Below, in pieces: positions 26,047 through 35,135 of a stretch of 64,000 nt of DNA. The stretch's first letter is position 1. Every line of letters begins with the position of its first letter. The position numbers were made by a program, and so were the translations under genes. The notes beneath the pieces are model-generated. The model was given only the letters and a program-made list of their open reading frames with translations. It made no database searches and had not been told where the DNA came from. This DNA comes from Pseudomonas lini (lineage in GTDB: Bacteria; Pseudomonadota; Gammaproteobacteria; Pseudomonadales; Pseudomonadaceae). The DNA is taken from positions 790,970 through 854,969 of the forward strand of contig NZ_JAUSSR010000001.1 in NCBI RefSeq assembly GCF_030812475.1, given 5' to 3'.

Positions 26047-26505
26047 TCACAGCCAGATAGCATCCCACAGCGGATAGTCCCCAACGTGATTGACAAGTCC
26101 AGCCCGCAAAGGGTTGGCGATGATGTATCGGGCGGCTGCTTTCAGATCTTCCTCACGACGCAATGCCCGGTCGAAATAACCTTTCTGCCATGGCGTTTCG
26201 TGCCGACCTCTCTCCTTGTTAATGGCACGGGCACTTCGAGACTTGGTTGTTTGCATCAGTTTCGGTAAATCACCGTTATGCAACTCAACCAGCCAGTGAA
26301 AGTGATCCGGCATCACCACCCAGGCGAGAGAGGTGGCATTTGCGGCCTCCTGAGCTCTTTTGAACTCATGCACCAGCAGGCGTCCGATGCGCCAATCCAT
26401 GAAGAGCGGTTGCCGTTTATGGGAGACTGCGGTCAGCAGATAGATGCGGCCGGGCTCCGAGCAACGGCCTGTACGTAACAGGTGGGATTGTGGTGTGTTG
26501 GACAT
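26047..26505 (-). CDS. REP-associated tyrosine transposase (RAYT)
   Basis: 152 residues from ATG 26505 (GAGGA upstream); the open frame before it has no support. The HUH metal motif is H68-F-H70 in MPDHFHWLVEL and the candidate nucleophile is Y127 in RYIIANPLRAG, the order typical of Y1/RAYT proteins. RAYTs bind and cleave REP hairpins as single strands. REP copies flank it directly on both sides (25904-26046 and 26633-26732), forming a complete candidate REPtron. It seems intact. Confidence 0.92.
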   Translation of the reverse strand: MSNTPQSHLLRTGRCSEPGRIYLLTAVSHKRQPLFMDWRIGRLLVHEFKRAQEAANATSLAWVVMPDHFHWLVELHNGDLPKLMQTTKSRSARAINKERGRHETPWQKGYFDRALRREEDLKAAARYIIANPLRAGLVNHVGDYPLWDAIWL

Positions 26506-26632
26506 TCCGTTGTCCTCTTCAGCGATTGAAAGACAAACGGTAGGCACAAAGGGGAGGTTTGTCGCGGTGACAGTGGGTCTGGATATGTCATTCGACTGTG
26601 AAGCTATTACAGGCTGAAATCCTGGCAATTAT

Positions 26633-26732
26633 TGTAGGAGCGAGCTTGCTCGCGATGGTCTCAAGAGCAACGCGTTTCTTCAGGAAAAACGCGTTATCGT
26701 TAACGTCCATCGCGAGCAAGCTCGCTCCCACA
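26633..26732. repeat. Inverted pair of REP elements (BIME)
   Basis: TGTAGGAGCGAGCTTGCTCG at 26633 and its inverse CGCGAGCAAGCTCGCTCCCA at 26711, separated by about 60 bases that include CGCGTT...AACGCG. Located upstream of the RAYT gene and downstream of the repeat-protein gene. Confidence 0.85.
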
Positions 26733-26784
26733 CTGGCCGCCATCAAGCAGATGAGGCCGGGTTTTCCTTAGAATAACCATTCAT

Positions 26785-27186
26785 TTATGCCGCACGGCTT
26801 TCGATCAAACGATCAGATCCACCTTCGGCAACGCGATTCTCGATCAGACGATCCGAACCATCGGCAGCCACGCGATTCTCGATCAGACGATCCGAGCCAT
26901 CGGCAGCAACGCGGTTTTCGATCAGACGATCCGAGCCATCGGCAGCCACGCGATTCTCGATCAGACGATCCGAACCATCGGCAGCCACGCGATTCTCGAT
27001 CAGACGATCCGAGCCATCAGCCGCAACGCGATTTTCGATCAAGCGATCCGAGCCACCCTCAGCCACACGACTTTCAATCAACCGATCCGAACCACCTTCA
27101 GCAACTACCGGGTAAGCAGAAGTAGCGGCGAAAGCGTTCACTGCAAAAACCGAGAAAGCGATGCTGAGAAGGACTTGGCGTTTCAT
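26785..27186 (-). CDS. Secreted 13-residue-repeat protein of unknown function
   Basis: 133 residues from ATG 27186. A signal peptide (MKRQVLLSIAFSVFAVNAFA) is followed by eight consecutive 13-residue repeats of the form VAADGSDRLIENR (five identical; the outer units have EGG and ESR), then AA at the end. The repeats are acidic/basic alternating and Gly-rich, calcium-free in pattern. Exact repetition of a 39-base unit means that repeat number should vary between strains. I know no function; a periplasmic or surface role is inferred from the leader only. Confidence 0.78.
   Translation of the reverse strand: MKRQVLLSIAFSVFAVNAFAATSAYPVVAEGGSDRLIESRVAEGGSDRLIENRVAADGSDRLIENRVAADGSDRLIENRVAADGSDRLIENRVAADGSDRLIENRVAADGSDRLIENRVAEGGSDRLIESRAA
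26794..27105. repeat. Eight 39-bp tandem repeats within the secreted protein gene
   Basis: Eight 39-base units, most near-identical (CGATCAGACGATCCGAGCCA core), encode the 13-residue repeat. Third-position changes between units show some age; the central units are the most alike, as expected from recent unequal recombination. Confidence 0.88.
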
Positions 27187-27523
27187 GATGGTGTGCTCCG
27201 GGGTGTAGTTGTTTGGTATGGAGGCGATGTTACGCCCCGGAGTTTTTAAGAGAACTTCATTGAGTTGATGGTGACTATCAATCCCGTCAATGGCTGCATT
27301 AACAAGTTCGCCACGGCTTCCAGCTTGCCTGATCGGTTGCATAATGGTGCTAGGGGTTTTTGCGTTTATGCAGGTAGCATGAACGCTTTACCGGCGCACC
27401 AAACCACAGGCTGGTTAACGTAAACGAGTGGATCGAATCTTGATCGAACGACGTCAATTCAGCGGAGGCATGAAGGGTAAAAACCTCCGCTACCTGAATG
27501 AAAACTCCGGCCAGGCTGCTCAG

Positions 27524-28453
27524 ATGACCCGAGCGGGCTTTTTGCTGCTCGAGCACTTCTCGCTGCCTGCCTTCACCCAGTCACTGGATACCATTGTCAC
27601 CTCTAACCTGCTGCGCCCCGGGTTGTTCTCCTCGCGCACGTTCGGCCTGAGTGAGGCAGAAGTCGTCAGCGATCTGGGGCTGGTGATCCGCCCGGATGCA
27701 CGCCTCGATTGCGCGGCCATCCATGAGCTGGATCTGTTGGTCATCTGCGGCGGTTACAGGACAGAATTGAAGGCCAGCGAAGAGTTCATCAACCTGATGC
27801 GCGCGGCGTCGGACCAGGGTGTCACACTGGCCGGATTGTGGAACGGTGCATGGTTTCTCGGCAGGGCGGGCCTGCTCGATGGCTATCGCTGTGCGATCCA
27901 TCCTGAACATCGCCCGGCACTCGCGGAAATCGCCAAGGCGACCCAGGTCAGCAGCGAACCCTATGTCATCGATCGCGACCGGCTCACGGCGTCGAGCCCT
28001 TCCGGCGCCTTCCATATGGCGCTGGACTGGATCAAGGGCCTGCACGACAAAGCCCTGGTCGAGGGCATCGAAGACATCCTGGCATTCGAGGAGTCGCGCT
28101 ACCGGCGCATCAAGCCCACTGAAAACATCTGCGTCAGCGCGCCCTTGCGCGAAGTGGTGAAGCTGATGGACGCCAACCTCGAAGAGCCGCTGGAGCTGGA
28201 GCAACTGGCGGTCTACGCCGGCCGCTCACGTCGTCAACTGGAACGCCTGTTCAAGGAACAACTGGGCACCACGCCGCAGCGCTATTACATGGAGCTGCGG
28301 ATCACCGAAGCCCGTCGACTGCTGCAGCACACGGAGCTGTCCCAGGTCGATGTGCTGGTGGCCTGTGGCTTTGTTTCGCCCAGTCATTTCAGCAAGTGCT
28401 ACAGCTCGTATTTCGGCTACAGGCCTTCCAAGGAAAAGCGCCTGGTGAAGTGA
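27524..28453 (+). CDS. GlxA-family transcriptional regulator (DJ-1/PfpI + AraC)
   Basis: About 309 residues from ATG 27524 (AGG 8 bases upstream); in-frame starts at 27428 (GTG) and 27470 (ATG, with GGAGG only 1 base away) give longer versions. The N-terminal DJ-1/PfpI-like domain has LAGLWNGAWFLGRAGLLDGY, where the usual nucleophilic Cys position is an Asn. C-terminal AraC domain ends LVACGFVSPSHFSKCYSSYF. Convergent with the fuconate-type dehydratase 12 bases away. Probably senses a metabolite of the sugar-acid or an amine pathway. Confidence 0.82.
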   Translation: MTRAGFLLLEHFSLPAFTQSLDTIVTSNLLRPGLFSSRTFGLSEAEVVSDLGLVIRPDARLDCAAIHELDLLVICGGYRTELKASEEFINLMRAASDQGVTLAGLWNGAWFLGRAGLLDGYRCAIHPEHRPALAEIAKATQVSSEPYVIDRDRLTASSPSGAFHMALDWIKGLHDKALVEGIEDILAFEESRYRRIKPTENICVSAPLREVVKLMDANLEEPLELEQLAVYAGRSRRQLERLFKEQLGTTPQRYYMELRITEARRLLQHTELSQVDVLVACGFVSPSHFSKCYSSYFGYRPSKEKRLVK

Positions 28454-28465
28454 TGCGACAGAAGA

Positions 28466-29782
28466 TCAGGTGCGGGCGATATCGAGCCACACCTGTCCGT
28501 CGGGATACTGGTAGCGCTCCAGGGTTTCAGCGGTCATTTCGATGCTGTAGCCCGCTCGCTGCGGCGGCATGTAGCGGCCGCGGCGGATCACCACCGGGTC
28601 GAGGAAGTGCTCGTGCAGGTGGTCGACGTATTCCAGGACGCGGTTGTGCAGCGAGGCCGAGACGGCGATGTAGTCGAACAGGGCGATGTTCTGCACGTAC
28701 TCGCACAGACCGACACCCCCGCCATGGGGGCAGACCGGCACCTTGAACTTGGCGGCCATCAGCAGCACGATCAGCACCTCGTTCAGGCCACCCAGGCGCG
28801 CCGCGTCCAGCTGGCAGAAGTCCAGCGCGCCGGCCTGGAACATCTGCTTGAACATCACCCGGTTGTGGCAATGCTCACCGCTGGCGACGCCGATCGGTGC
28901 GATGCGCTGGCGGATGCTGGCATGGCCGAGGATGTCGTCGGGGCTGGTCGGTTCTTCGATCCACAGCGGTTCGAATGCGGCCAGGCGACGCATGTTGGCG
29001 ACCGACTCATCAACGCCCCAGACCTGGTTGGCGTCCATCATCAGGGTCCGTTCCCAGCCGATTTCTTCGCGCAAAATCGTCGCGCGGCGGATGTCGTCTT
29101 CCAGGTTGGCGCCGATTTTCTGCTTGATGTGGGTCCAGCCATCCTCGACCGCCTCGCGGGCCAGTTGGCGCATTTTGTCTTCGCTGTAGCCGAGCCAGCC
29201 TGGCGCGGTGGTGTAGCCGGGGTAGCCTTCGCGCAGCATCTGCGCCTCACGCTGGGCCTTGCCCGGCACCTGGCGGCGCAGCAGGGCGATGGCTTCTTCC
29301 GGGGTGAGCACGTCGGTGACGTAGCTGAAGTCCAGGCAGCGCACCACTTGTTCCGGGGTCATGTCGGCCAACAGCTTCCATACGGGCTTGCCTTCGTTTT
29401 TGGCCCACAGGTCCCAGATGGCGTTGACGATGGCCGCGGTCGCCAGGTGGATCACGCCTTTTTCCGGGCCCAGCCAGCGCAGTTGGCTGTCGCCCACGGT
29501 GATGGTGTGCCAGAAGGCGCCCATGTCGGCCACGATCTCTTCCAGGGTCAGGCCGACCACCATGGGGGCCAGGGATTGCACGGCCGCCACGCAGATCTCG
29601 TTGCCACGGCCGATGGTGAAGGTCAGGCCGTGGCCTTCCAGGCCGCCCGGGGCGTCGGTGTGCAGCACGACATAGGACGCGGAATAATCCGGGGCGCTAT
29701 TCATCGCATCGGAGCCGTCCAGGGACAGGGAAGTGGGGAAGCGGATGTCGCGAACGCTCAGCTGGGTGATTCGAATGCTCAT
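28466..29782 (-). CDS. L-fuconate dehydratase-type enolase-superfamily enzyme
   Basis: 438 residues, the length of fuconate dehydratases. Catalytic features of the mandelate-racemase group are visible: the IKQKIGA lysines, metal ligands in MMDANQVW, WIEEPTSPDD and ASGEHCHNR, and the acid/base region CPHGGGVGLCEYVQ. It dehydrates a 6-deoxy-hexonate or pentonate (L-fuconate, D-arabinonate) to the 2-keto-3-deoxy acid. It is divergent from two LysR genes and the remaining sugar-acid genes, which would process its product. Other acid sugars cannot be excluded. Confidence 0.87.
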   Translation of the reverse strand: MSIRITQLSVRDIRFPTSLSLDGSDAMNSAPDYSASYVVLHTDAPGGLEGHGLTFTIGRGNEICVAAVQSLAPMVVGLTLEEIVADMGAFWHTITVGDSQLRWLGPEKGVIHLATAAIVNAIWDLWAKNEGKPVWKLLADMTPEQVVRCLDFSYVTDVLTPEEAIALLRRQVPGKAQREAQMLREGYPGYTTAPGWLGYSEDKMRQLAREAVEDGWTHIKQKIGANLEDDIRRATILREEIGWERTLMMDANQVWGVDESVANMRRLAAFEPLWIEEPTSPDDILGHASIRQRIAPIGVASGEHCHNRVMFKQMFQAGALDFCQLDAARLGGLNEVLIVLLMAAKFKVPVCPHGGGVGLCEYVQNIALFDYIAVSASLHNRVLEYVDHLHEHFLDPVVIRRGRYMPPQRAGYSIEMTAETLERYQYPDGQVWLDIART

Positions 29783-29883
29783 GGTGGGCTCTTGTGCTCG
29801 ATGACCAGTTGGAGACTCGACTGTAGGTCGCCGAGCGATACAGGCATAATCACCGATTCCTAAGTAGCGATACCGGATTTGAT

Positions 29884-30831
29884 ATGTCTCCAGGTCCAGC
29901 AGCCTCCACGATCCTGCCCCGTAGTTTTGGCGCGCTGAAAATTTCCAGCCGGCAAATCACTTTGCTCACAGCCCTGGGCGAGTTCGGCAACCTGCGCCGT
30001 GCGGCCACGGCGATGCACACCACGCAACCGGCCGCCAGCCTGCTGTTGCAGCAACTGGAAGAGCGCCTCGGCGTGCGCCTGTTCGAACGCTTGCCGCGTG
30101 GCATGCAGCCGACGCTTTATGGCGAGGTGATGATCCGCTACGCCCAGGGCGCGCTGCATGAATTCGAGCAGGCCCAGGCGCAGATCGCCGAGTTGCAGCG
30201 CGGGGCCTTGGGACGAGTGCGGGTCGGCAGCGTGATGGGGCCGGTGCCCCGGCTGCTGACCAAAGCGGTGCTGGCATACAAACGCGATCACCCCAAGGTG
30301 CGGATTTCCATTGAGGTGGGGACCAGCGATACCTTGCTGCCGGCCTTGCTGCGCGGCGATTTCGATGTGGTGTTGGGGCGCTTGCCGGACCAGAGCGACA
30401 GCCAGGACCTGGACATCGAACTGTTCGACAACGGCGAGCAGATGCGCGTGATCGCCCGGGCGGGTCACCCGTTGGCGGGTGCCTCGCCATTGCAGTTGGC
30501 CGACCTGATTGCATTGACCTGGATCCTGCACCCCATCGGCAGCCCCATGCGCCGCCGGGTGGAAACCGCCCTGCAGGCCGCCGGCATGGTGCAATCGCTG
30601 GACATTGTCGAAACCGCATCGATCCTCGCAACCACGGCGATGCTCGAGGCGTCGGACATGATCGCAGTGGTGCCCAATGACGTGGCCGAGCATTATGCGC
30701 GTTACGGGATGGTCGCTATCCTGCCGGTCGAGTTGCCGATCTCCATGGTCAACATCGGCCTGCTGACCTTGCGTTCCCGGCCAAGGTCGGTGGCGTTGAA
30801 TACGTTGCTCGACTATTTCAGGGAGCCCTAG
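29884..30831 (+). CDS. LysR-type regulator
   Basis: 315 residues. HTH in LTALGEFGNLRRAATAMHTTQPAAS; the LysR substrate-binding domain follows (GRVRVGSVMGPVPRLLTKAV). The ATG lies 102 bases from the divergent dehydratase, so it probably controls that gene. One base separates its stop from the next LysR gene. The sequence is of the GalR/GbpR-like group that responds to sugar acids. Confidence 0.88.
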   Translation: MSPGPAASTILPRSFGALKISSRQITLLTALGEFGNLRRAATAMHTTQPAASLLLQQLEERLGVRLFERLPRGMQPTLYGEVMIRYAQGALHEFEQAQAQIAELQRGALGRVRVGSVMGPVPRLLTKAVLAYKRDHPKVRISIEVGTSDTLLPALLRGDFDVVLGRLPDQSDSQDLDIELFDNGEQMRVIARAGHPLAGASPLQLADLIALTWILHPIGSPMRRRVETALQAAGMVQSLDIVETASILATTAMLEASDMIAVVPNDVAEHYARYGMVAILPVELPISMVNIGLLTLRSRPRSVALNTLLDYFREP

Positions 30832-30832
30832 C

Positions 30833-31795
30833 ATGCCGTCGGACATTACCCATTCCAGCTTCTGCAACTGGGTGCGCTTCAAGCATCTGGTGCTGATCGA
30901 CACCCTGGCGCGCACGCGCAACATGCACGCCACCGCCATACGGATGAACCTCAGCCAGCCCGCCTTGAGCAAAATGCTGCGCGACCTGGAAGAGCAGTTC
31001 GGCTTTGCCCTGTTCCAGCGCCTGCCACGCAGCATGCCGCCCACGGAGCTTGGCGAGCATGTGGTGCGTTATGCCCAGAATGCGCTGGCCGATTCACACA
31101 AGTTCGTCGATCAGGTCAACCGGCTGCGCAAAGGCGGCCACGGCTTTCTCAAGGTGGGCGGGATTTTCGCGGCCACCTCGGTGGTGTTGCCCCAGGCCAT
31201 CGTCGCGATCAAGGCGCGCAGCCCGTTGCTGTCGATCGAAGTGGTGGAGCAGTCCAGCGATCACCTGCTGGAAATGCTGGAGCAGAACAAGCTCGACCTG
31301 ATGATCGGGCGCTTCACCGAAGAGCGTTACAGCCAGGTCTTCGACTTCGAACCGTTGGAGCCCGAGCCCTTCAGCCTGGTGGTCAACAGCGGTCATCCGC
31401 TGAACGAACTGGCGTGCACACCGCTTGAAGCGCTGGGCCAGTGGCCATGGGTGCTGTACCCGGTCGGCACGCCGATTCGCGATCGTCTTGAGCTGGCGTT
31501 CCAGGCGGCCGGCATAGCCTCTCCGTCCGACAGCGTCGAAACCATCTCCATGCAGATGTTCCTGCAACTGCTGCACTCGGGCCCGATGATCGCCATGTTG
31601 CCCAGGTCCATGGTGGCCGCGCAGCTGGACAGCGGCCAGTTCAAAGAGCTGCAGACCCCGTTGCGCCTCGCGCAGCTGGAGTACGGCATCATCACCCGCA
31701 AGGACGAACCGTTGACTGGTGCTGCCCGGGAATTCGCCGACATCCTGCTCGATTTTGCCCGAGAACGTCGGGAGGAAGGGGGGGGGAGCGATTGA
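30833..31795 (+). CDS. LysR-type regulator (second of a tandem pair)
   Basis: 320 residues, related in sequence and plan to the preceding LysR (LSQPALSKMLRDLEEQFGFALFQRLPR against its neighbour's LLLQQLEERLGVRLFERLPR in the HTH wing), suggesting an old duplication. Co-transcribed with it, and followed after 161 bases by the UxaA-type dehydratase, which it may regulate. Two LysR proteins with divergent sensors in one transcript would let the pathway respond to two ligands. Confidence 0.88.
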   Translation: MPSDITHSSFCNWVRFKHLVLIDTLARTRNMHATAIRMNLSQPALSKMLRDLEEQFGFALFQRLPRSMPPTELGEHVVRYAQNALADSHKFVDQVNRLRKGGHGFLKVGGIFAATSVVLPQAIVAIKARSPLLSIEVVEQSSDHLLEMLEQNKLDLMIGRFTEERYSQVFDFEPLEPEPFSLVVNSGHPLNELACTPLEALGQWPWVLYPVGTPIRDRLELAFQAAGIASPSDSVETISMQMFLQLLHSGPMIAMLPRSMVAAQLDSGQFKELQTPLRLAQLEYGIITRKDEPLTGAAREFADILLDFARERREEGGGSD

Positions 31796-31956
31796 TTACT
31801 GGCGTTCGATAAGCCAAATCGATAACGCCAGGTTATCGCTTGATCGGATCATCTCATTGGGAATATCGGGGCCGGCTCCCTACAGTTATCGCAGATTCGC
31901 CCGGCGCTGCACGGGCGAGGCCATAACAAGAAGTCAGCCGTACCCTGAGAGGTCCC

Positions 31957-33504
31957 ATGCAACTGATTGCGAGAACCCGAACCGGCGACCCTGCCGTGAT
32001 TCGCCTCAATCCCCTGGACAACGTACTGATTGCACGGCAGGCCCTGCCCGAAGGCCTGAGCCTGGAAGCCGAAGCGGTCACGGTGCGCCAGCCGATACCC
32101 TCCGGGCACAAAGTTGCCAGCCAGCGCGTGGCGCTGGGCCAGCCTCTGCGCCGTTATGGGCAGATCATCGGATTCGCTTCGCAGCCCATCGAAGCCGGCG
32201 ATCACGTGCATGTGCACAATGTGGAGATGGGCGACTTTGCCCGTGACTACGCCTTTGGCGTCGATACCCACACCACGGCGGGCACTGAAGCGGTGTTCCA
32301 GGGCATCGTGCGTGCCGATGGCCGCGTCGCGACCCGCAACTATGTCGGCATCCTCACGTCCGTCAATTGCTCGGCGACCGTGGCCCGGGCCGTGGCCGAT
32401 CACTTTCGCCGGGATATCCACCCCGAGGCGCTCGCCGCCTTCCCGCACATCGACGGCGTCGTGGCGCTGACCCACGGTGCCGGTTGCGCAGTGGACCCCA
32501 ACGGCGAGGCCTTGGGACTGTTGCGCCGTACGCTCGGGGGCTATGCCGTTCACCCTAATTTTGCCGCCGTGCTGATCATCGGCCTGGGCTGTGAAACCAA
32601 CCAGATCGAAAGCCTGCTCGAGACGCAGGGGCTCAAGGCCAGCGACCAGTTGCGCGCCTTCACCATCCAAGGCATAGGCGGCACCTCGAAAACCATCGCC
32701 AGTGGCATCGAGCAGGTCAAGGCATTGCTGCCCCAGGCCAACCAGGTGCAGCGCGAGCCGGTCAGCGCCCGCCATCTGATCGTCGGCCTGCAATGCGGCG
32801 GCTCGGACGGGTACTCGGGCATCACCGCCAACCCTGCCCTTGGCAATGCGGTTGACCGCCTGGTGGCGGCCGGTGGCACCGCGATCCTCTCGGAAACTCC
32901 GGAGATCTATGGCGCCGAACATCTGCTGACGCGCCGCGCCGTGAGCCGCGAAGTCGGGGAAAAACTCATCGCGCGCATCCATTGGTGGGAAGACTACTGC
33001 CAGCGCATGAACGCCGAACTGAACAACAACCCCTCGGCCGGCAACAAGGCCGGCGGCCTGACCACCATCCTAGAGAAATCCCTGGGCGCGGTGGCCAAGG
33101 CCGGCTCAAGCAACCTGGTGGACGTGTACCTGTATGCCGAAGCCGTCCGGGCCAAGGGCCTGGTGTTCATGGACACCCCGGGGTACGACCCGGTCTCGGC
33201 CACAGGGCAAGTCGCCGGCGGCGCCAACCTGATCGCCTTCACCACCGGCCGCGGCTCGGCCTACGGCTGCGCGCCGGCGCCGTCAATCAAGCTGGCGACC
33301 AACAACCGGGTGTTCGAGTACCAGGAAGAAGACATGGACGTGAACTGCGGCGGCATCGCCGACGGTTCCACCACCATTGAAGAGCGCGGCGCCTACATCT
33401 TCGAACAGATGCTGCGCATCGCTTCCGGCGAGCGCAGCAAGAGCGAACAACACGGTTATGGGCAGAACGAGTTCGTGCCCTGGCAGATCGGTGCCGTGAC
33501 CTGA
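31957..33504 (+). CDS. UxaA/GarD-family sugar-acid dehydratase
   Basis: 515 residues in one chain: N-terminal SAF domain (residues about 10-90), then the altronate/galactarate dehydratase C-terminal domain with GLQCGGSDGYSGITANPALG and GCAPAPSIKLATN. The family dehydrates aldonates or aldarates with an iron centre. Start ATG 31957 has GAGAGG upstream. It opens an operon with KGSADH, an Ldh-type oxidoreductase and an FAH protein. Galactarate or altronate are family substrates; which one is used here is not readable. Confidence 0.87.
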   Translation: MQLIARTRTGDPAVIRLNPLDNVLIARQALPEGLSLEAEAVTVRQPIPSGHKVASQRVALGQPLRRYGQIIGFASQPIEAGDHVHVHNVEMGDFARDYAFGVDTHTTAGTEAVFQGIVRADGRVATRNYVGILTSVNCSATVARAVADHFRRDIHPEALAAFPHIDGVVALTHGAGCAVDPNGEALGLLRRTLGGYAVHPNFAAVLIIGLGCETNQIESLLETQGLKASDQLRAFTIQGIGGTSKTIASGIEQVKALLPQANQVQREPVSARHLIVGLQCGGSDGYSGITANPALGNAVDRLVAAGGTAILSETPEIYGAEHLLTRRAVSREVGEKLIARIHWWEDYCQRMNAELNNNPSAGNKAGGLTTILEKSLGAVAKAGSSNLVDVYLYAEAVRAKGLVFMDTPGYDPVSATGQVAGGANLIAFTTGRGSAYGCAPAPSIKLATNNRVFEYQEEDMDVNCGGIADGSTTIEERGAYIFEQMLRIASGERSKSEQHGYGQNEFVPWQIGAVT

Positions 33505-33538
33505 CAGCCCTGCAACCTTCACAAGGCGAAAAAAGCAC

Positions 33539-35119
33539 ATGCAAGTTTCCGGATTCAACTTTATCGCGGGCCAGCGCAGCGCCCTGGGCGACACCCTGGT
33601 CTATAGCGTCGACGCCCACACCGGCGAACGCCTGCCCAGCGCTTTCCACCAGGCAACCCTGGCGGAGGTCGATACGGCGGTGGCGGCTGCCAGCGCGGCA
33701 TTCCCATTGTTTCGTAATCTGCCGGCGGTACGCCGGGCGGAATTTCTTGAAGCCATCGCCGACGAGCTCGACGGCCTGGGCGAGGATTTCATTGCCTTGA
33801 CTTGCCAGGAGACGGCGTTGCCGAGCGCCCGCATCCAGGGTGAACGCGGTCGTACCAGCGGTCAGATGCGCCTGTTTGCCCAGGTGCTGCGCCGTGGCGA
33901 CTTCTATGGTGCACGGATCGACCAGGCGCTGCCGGCACGCACCCCGATGCCGCGCCCTGACGTGCGCCAGTACCGCATCGGTGTCGGCCCGGTGGCAGTG
34001 TTCGGTGCCAGCAACTTTCCCCTGGCGTTCTCCACGGCCGGTGGTGATACCGCCGCCGCCCTGGCTGCCGGTTGCCCGGTGGTGTTCAAGGCCCACAGCG
34101 GCCACATGGCCACGGCCGAGCGGGTGGCCGAAGCGCTGATCCGCGCCGCGCAACGCACCGGCATGCCGGCGGGCGTGTTCAACATGATCTTCGGTGCGGG
34201 CGTCGGCGAAGCGCTGGTCAAGCACCCGGGCATCCAGGCGGTGGGCTTTACCGGTTCGCTCAAGGGCGGTCGCGCCCTGTGCGACATGGCGGCAGCAAGG
34301 CCGCAACCGATCCCGGTGTTCGCCGAGATGTCGAGCATCAACCCGGTGCTGGTCTTGCCCCAGGCCCTGGCGAATCGCGGGGCGCAGATGGCCAAGGAAT
34401 TGACCGCCTCGGTAGTGCAAGGCTGTGGCCAGTTCTGCACCAATCCAGGCCTGGTGCTGGGGATTCGTTCGCCGGCGTTCAGTGCCTTCATCGAGCAACT
34501 GACCGGGCACATGGCCGAGCAGGCGCCGCAGACCATGCTCAATCCCGGGACCTTGAACAGTTACGGCAAAGGCTTGCAGGCGTTGCTGGCGCACCCGGGC
34601 ATCAAGCACCTGAGCGGCCTGGCGCAAGCGGGCAACCAGGCGCAGCCACAGCTGTTCGAGGCCGATGTCAGCCTGTTGCTGGAACAGGATGAACTGCTGC
34701 AAGAAGAGGTGTTCGGCCCTTGCACCGTGGTGGTCCAGGTGGCGGACGAGGCTGAGTTGCTGCGCGCCGTCGCTGCCTTGCGCGGGCAGCTCACGGCCAC
34801 GCTGCTGGCCGACAACGATGATCTGGCCACCTTTGGCCAACTGTTCAGCGCGCTGGAGGTCAAGGTCGGTCGAGTGCTGCTCAACGGCTACCCGACAGGG
34901 GTCGAGGTCTGCGATGCCATGGTCCACGGCGGTCCGTACCCGGCTACGTCCGATGCCCGCGGCACCTCGGTCGGCACCCTGGCCATCGATCGCTTCCTGC
35001 GTCCGGTGTGCTACCAGAACGTGCCCGATGCGTTGCTGCCCGATGCCTTGAAGAACGCCAACCCGCTGGGGTTGCAGCGCCTGGTCGATGGCAAGCACAG
35101 CACCGCGGCCTTGAATTGA
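33539..35119 (+). CDS. Alpha-ketoglutaric semialdehyde dehydrogenase-type ALDH
   Basis: 526 residues, the longer KGSADH type of aldehyde dehydrogenase. Hallmarks: VAVFGASNFPLAFSTAGGDT cofactor region, glutamate in PVFAEMSSINPV, nucleophile in GCGQFCTNPGLV. It oxidises 2,5-dioxopentanoate to alpha-ketoglutarate, the usual exit of non-phosphorylative pentose, galactarate and glucarate pathways. Start is 35 bases after the UxaA-type gene. Its presence implies that the operon ends in the TCA cycle. Confidence 0.9.
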   Translation: MQVSGFNFIAGQRSALGDTLVYSVDAHTGERLPSAFHQATLAEVDTAVAAASAAFPLFRNLPAVRRAEFLEAIADELDGLGEDFIALTCQETALPSARIQGERGRTSGQMRLFAQVLRRGDFYGARIDQALPARTPMPRPDVRQYRIGVGPVAVFGASNFPLAFSTAGGDTAAALAAGCPVVFKAHSGHMATAERVAEALIRAAQRTGMPAGVFNMIFGAGVGEALVKHPGIQAVGFTGSLKGGRALCDMAAARPQPIPVFAEMSSINPVLVLPQALANRGAQMAKELTASVVQGCGQFCTNPGLVLGIRSPAFSAFIEQLTGHMAEQAPQTMLNPGTLNSYGKGLQALLAHPGIKHLSGLAQAGNQAQPQLFEADVSLLLEQDELLQEEVFGPCTVVVQVADEAELLRAVAALRGQLTATLLADNDDLATFGQLFSALEVKVGRVLLNGYPTGVEVCDAMVHGGPYPATSDARGTSVGTLAIDRFLRPVCYQNVPDALLPDALKNANPLGLQRLVDGKHSTAALN

Positions 35120-35135
35120 AGACGGAGCAGCAAGC

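Noticed and set aside
26794..27105. 39-bp repeats considered as a CRISPR array
   Set aside because: Units are contiguous without unique spacers, in frame, and encode a 13-residue repeat behind a signal peptide.
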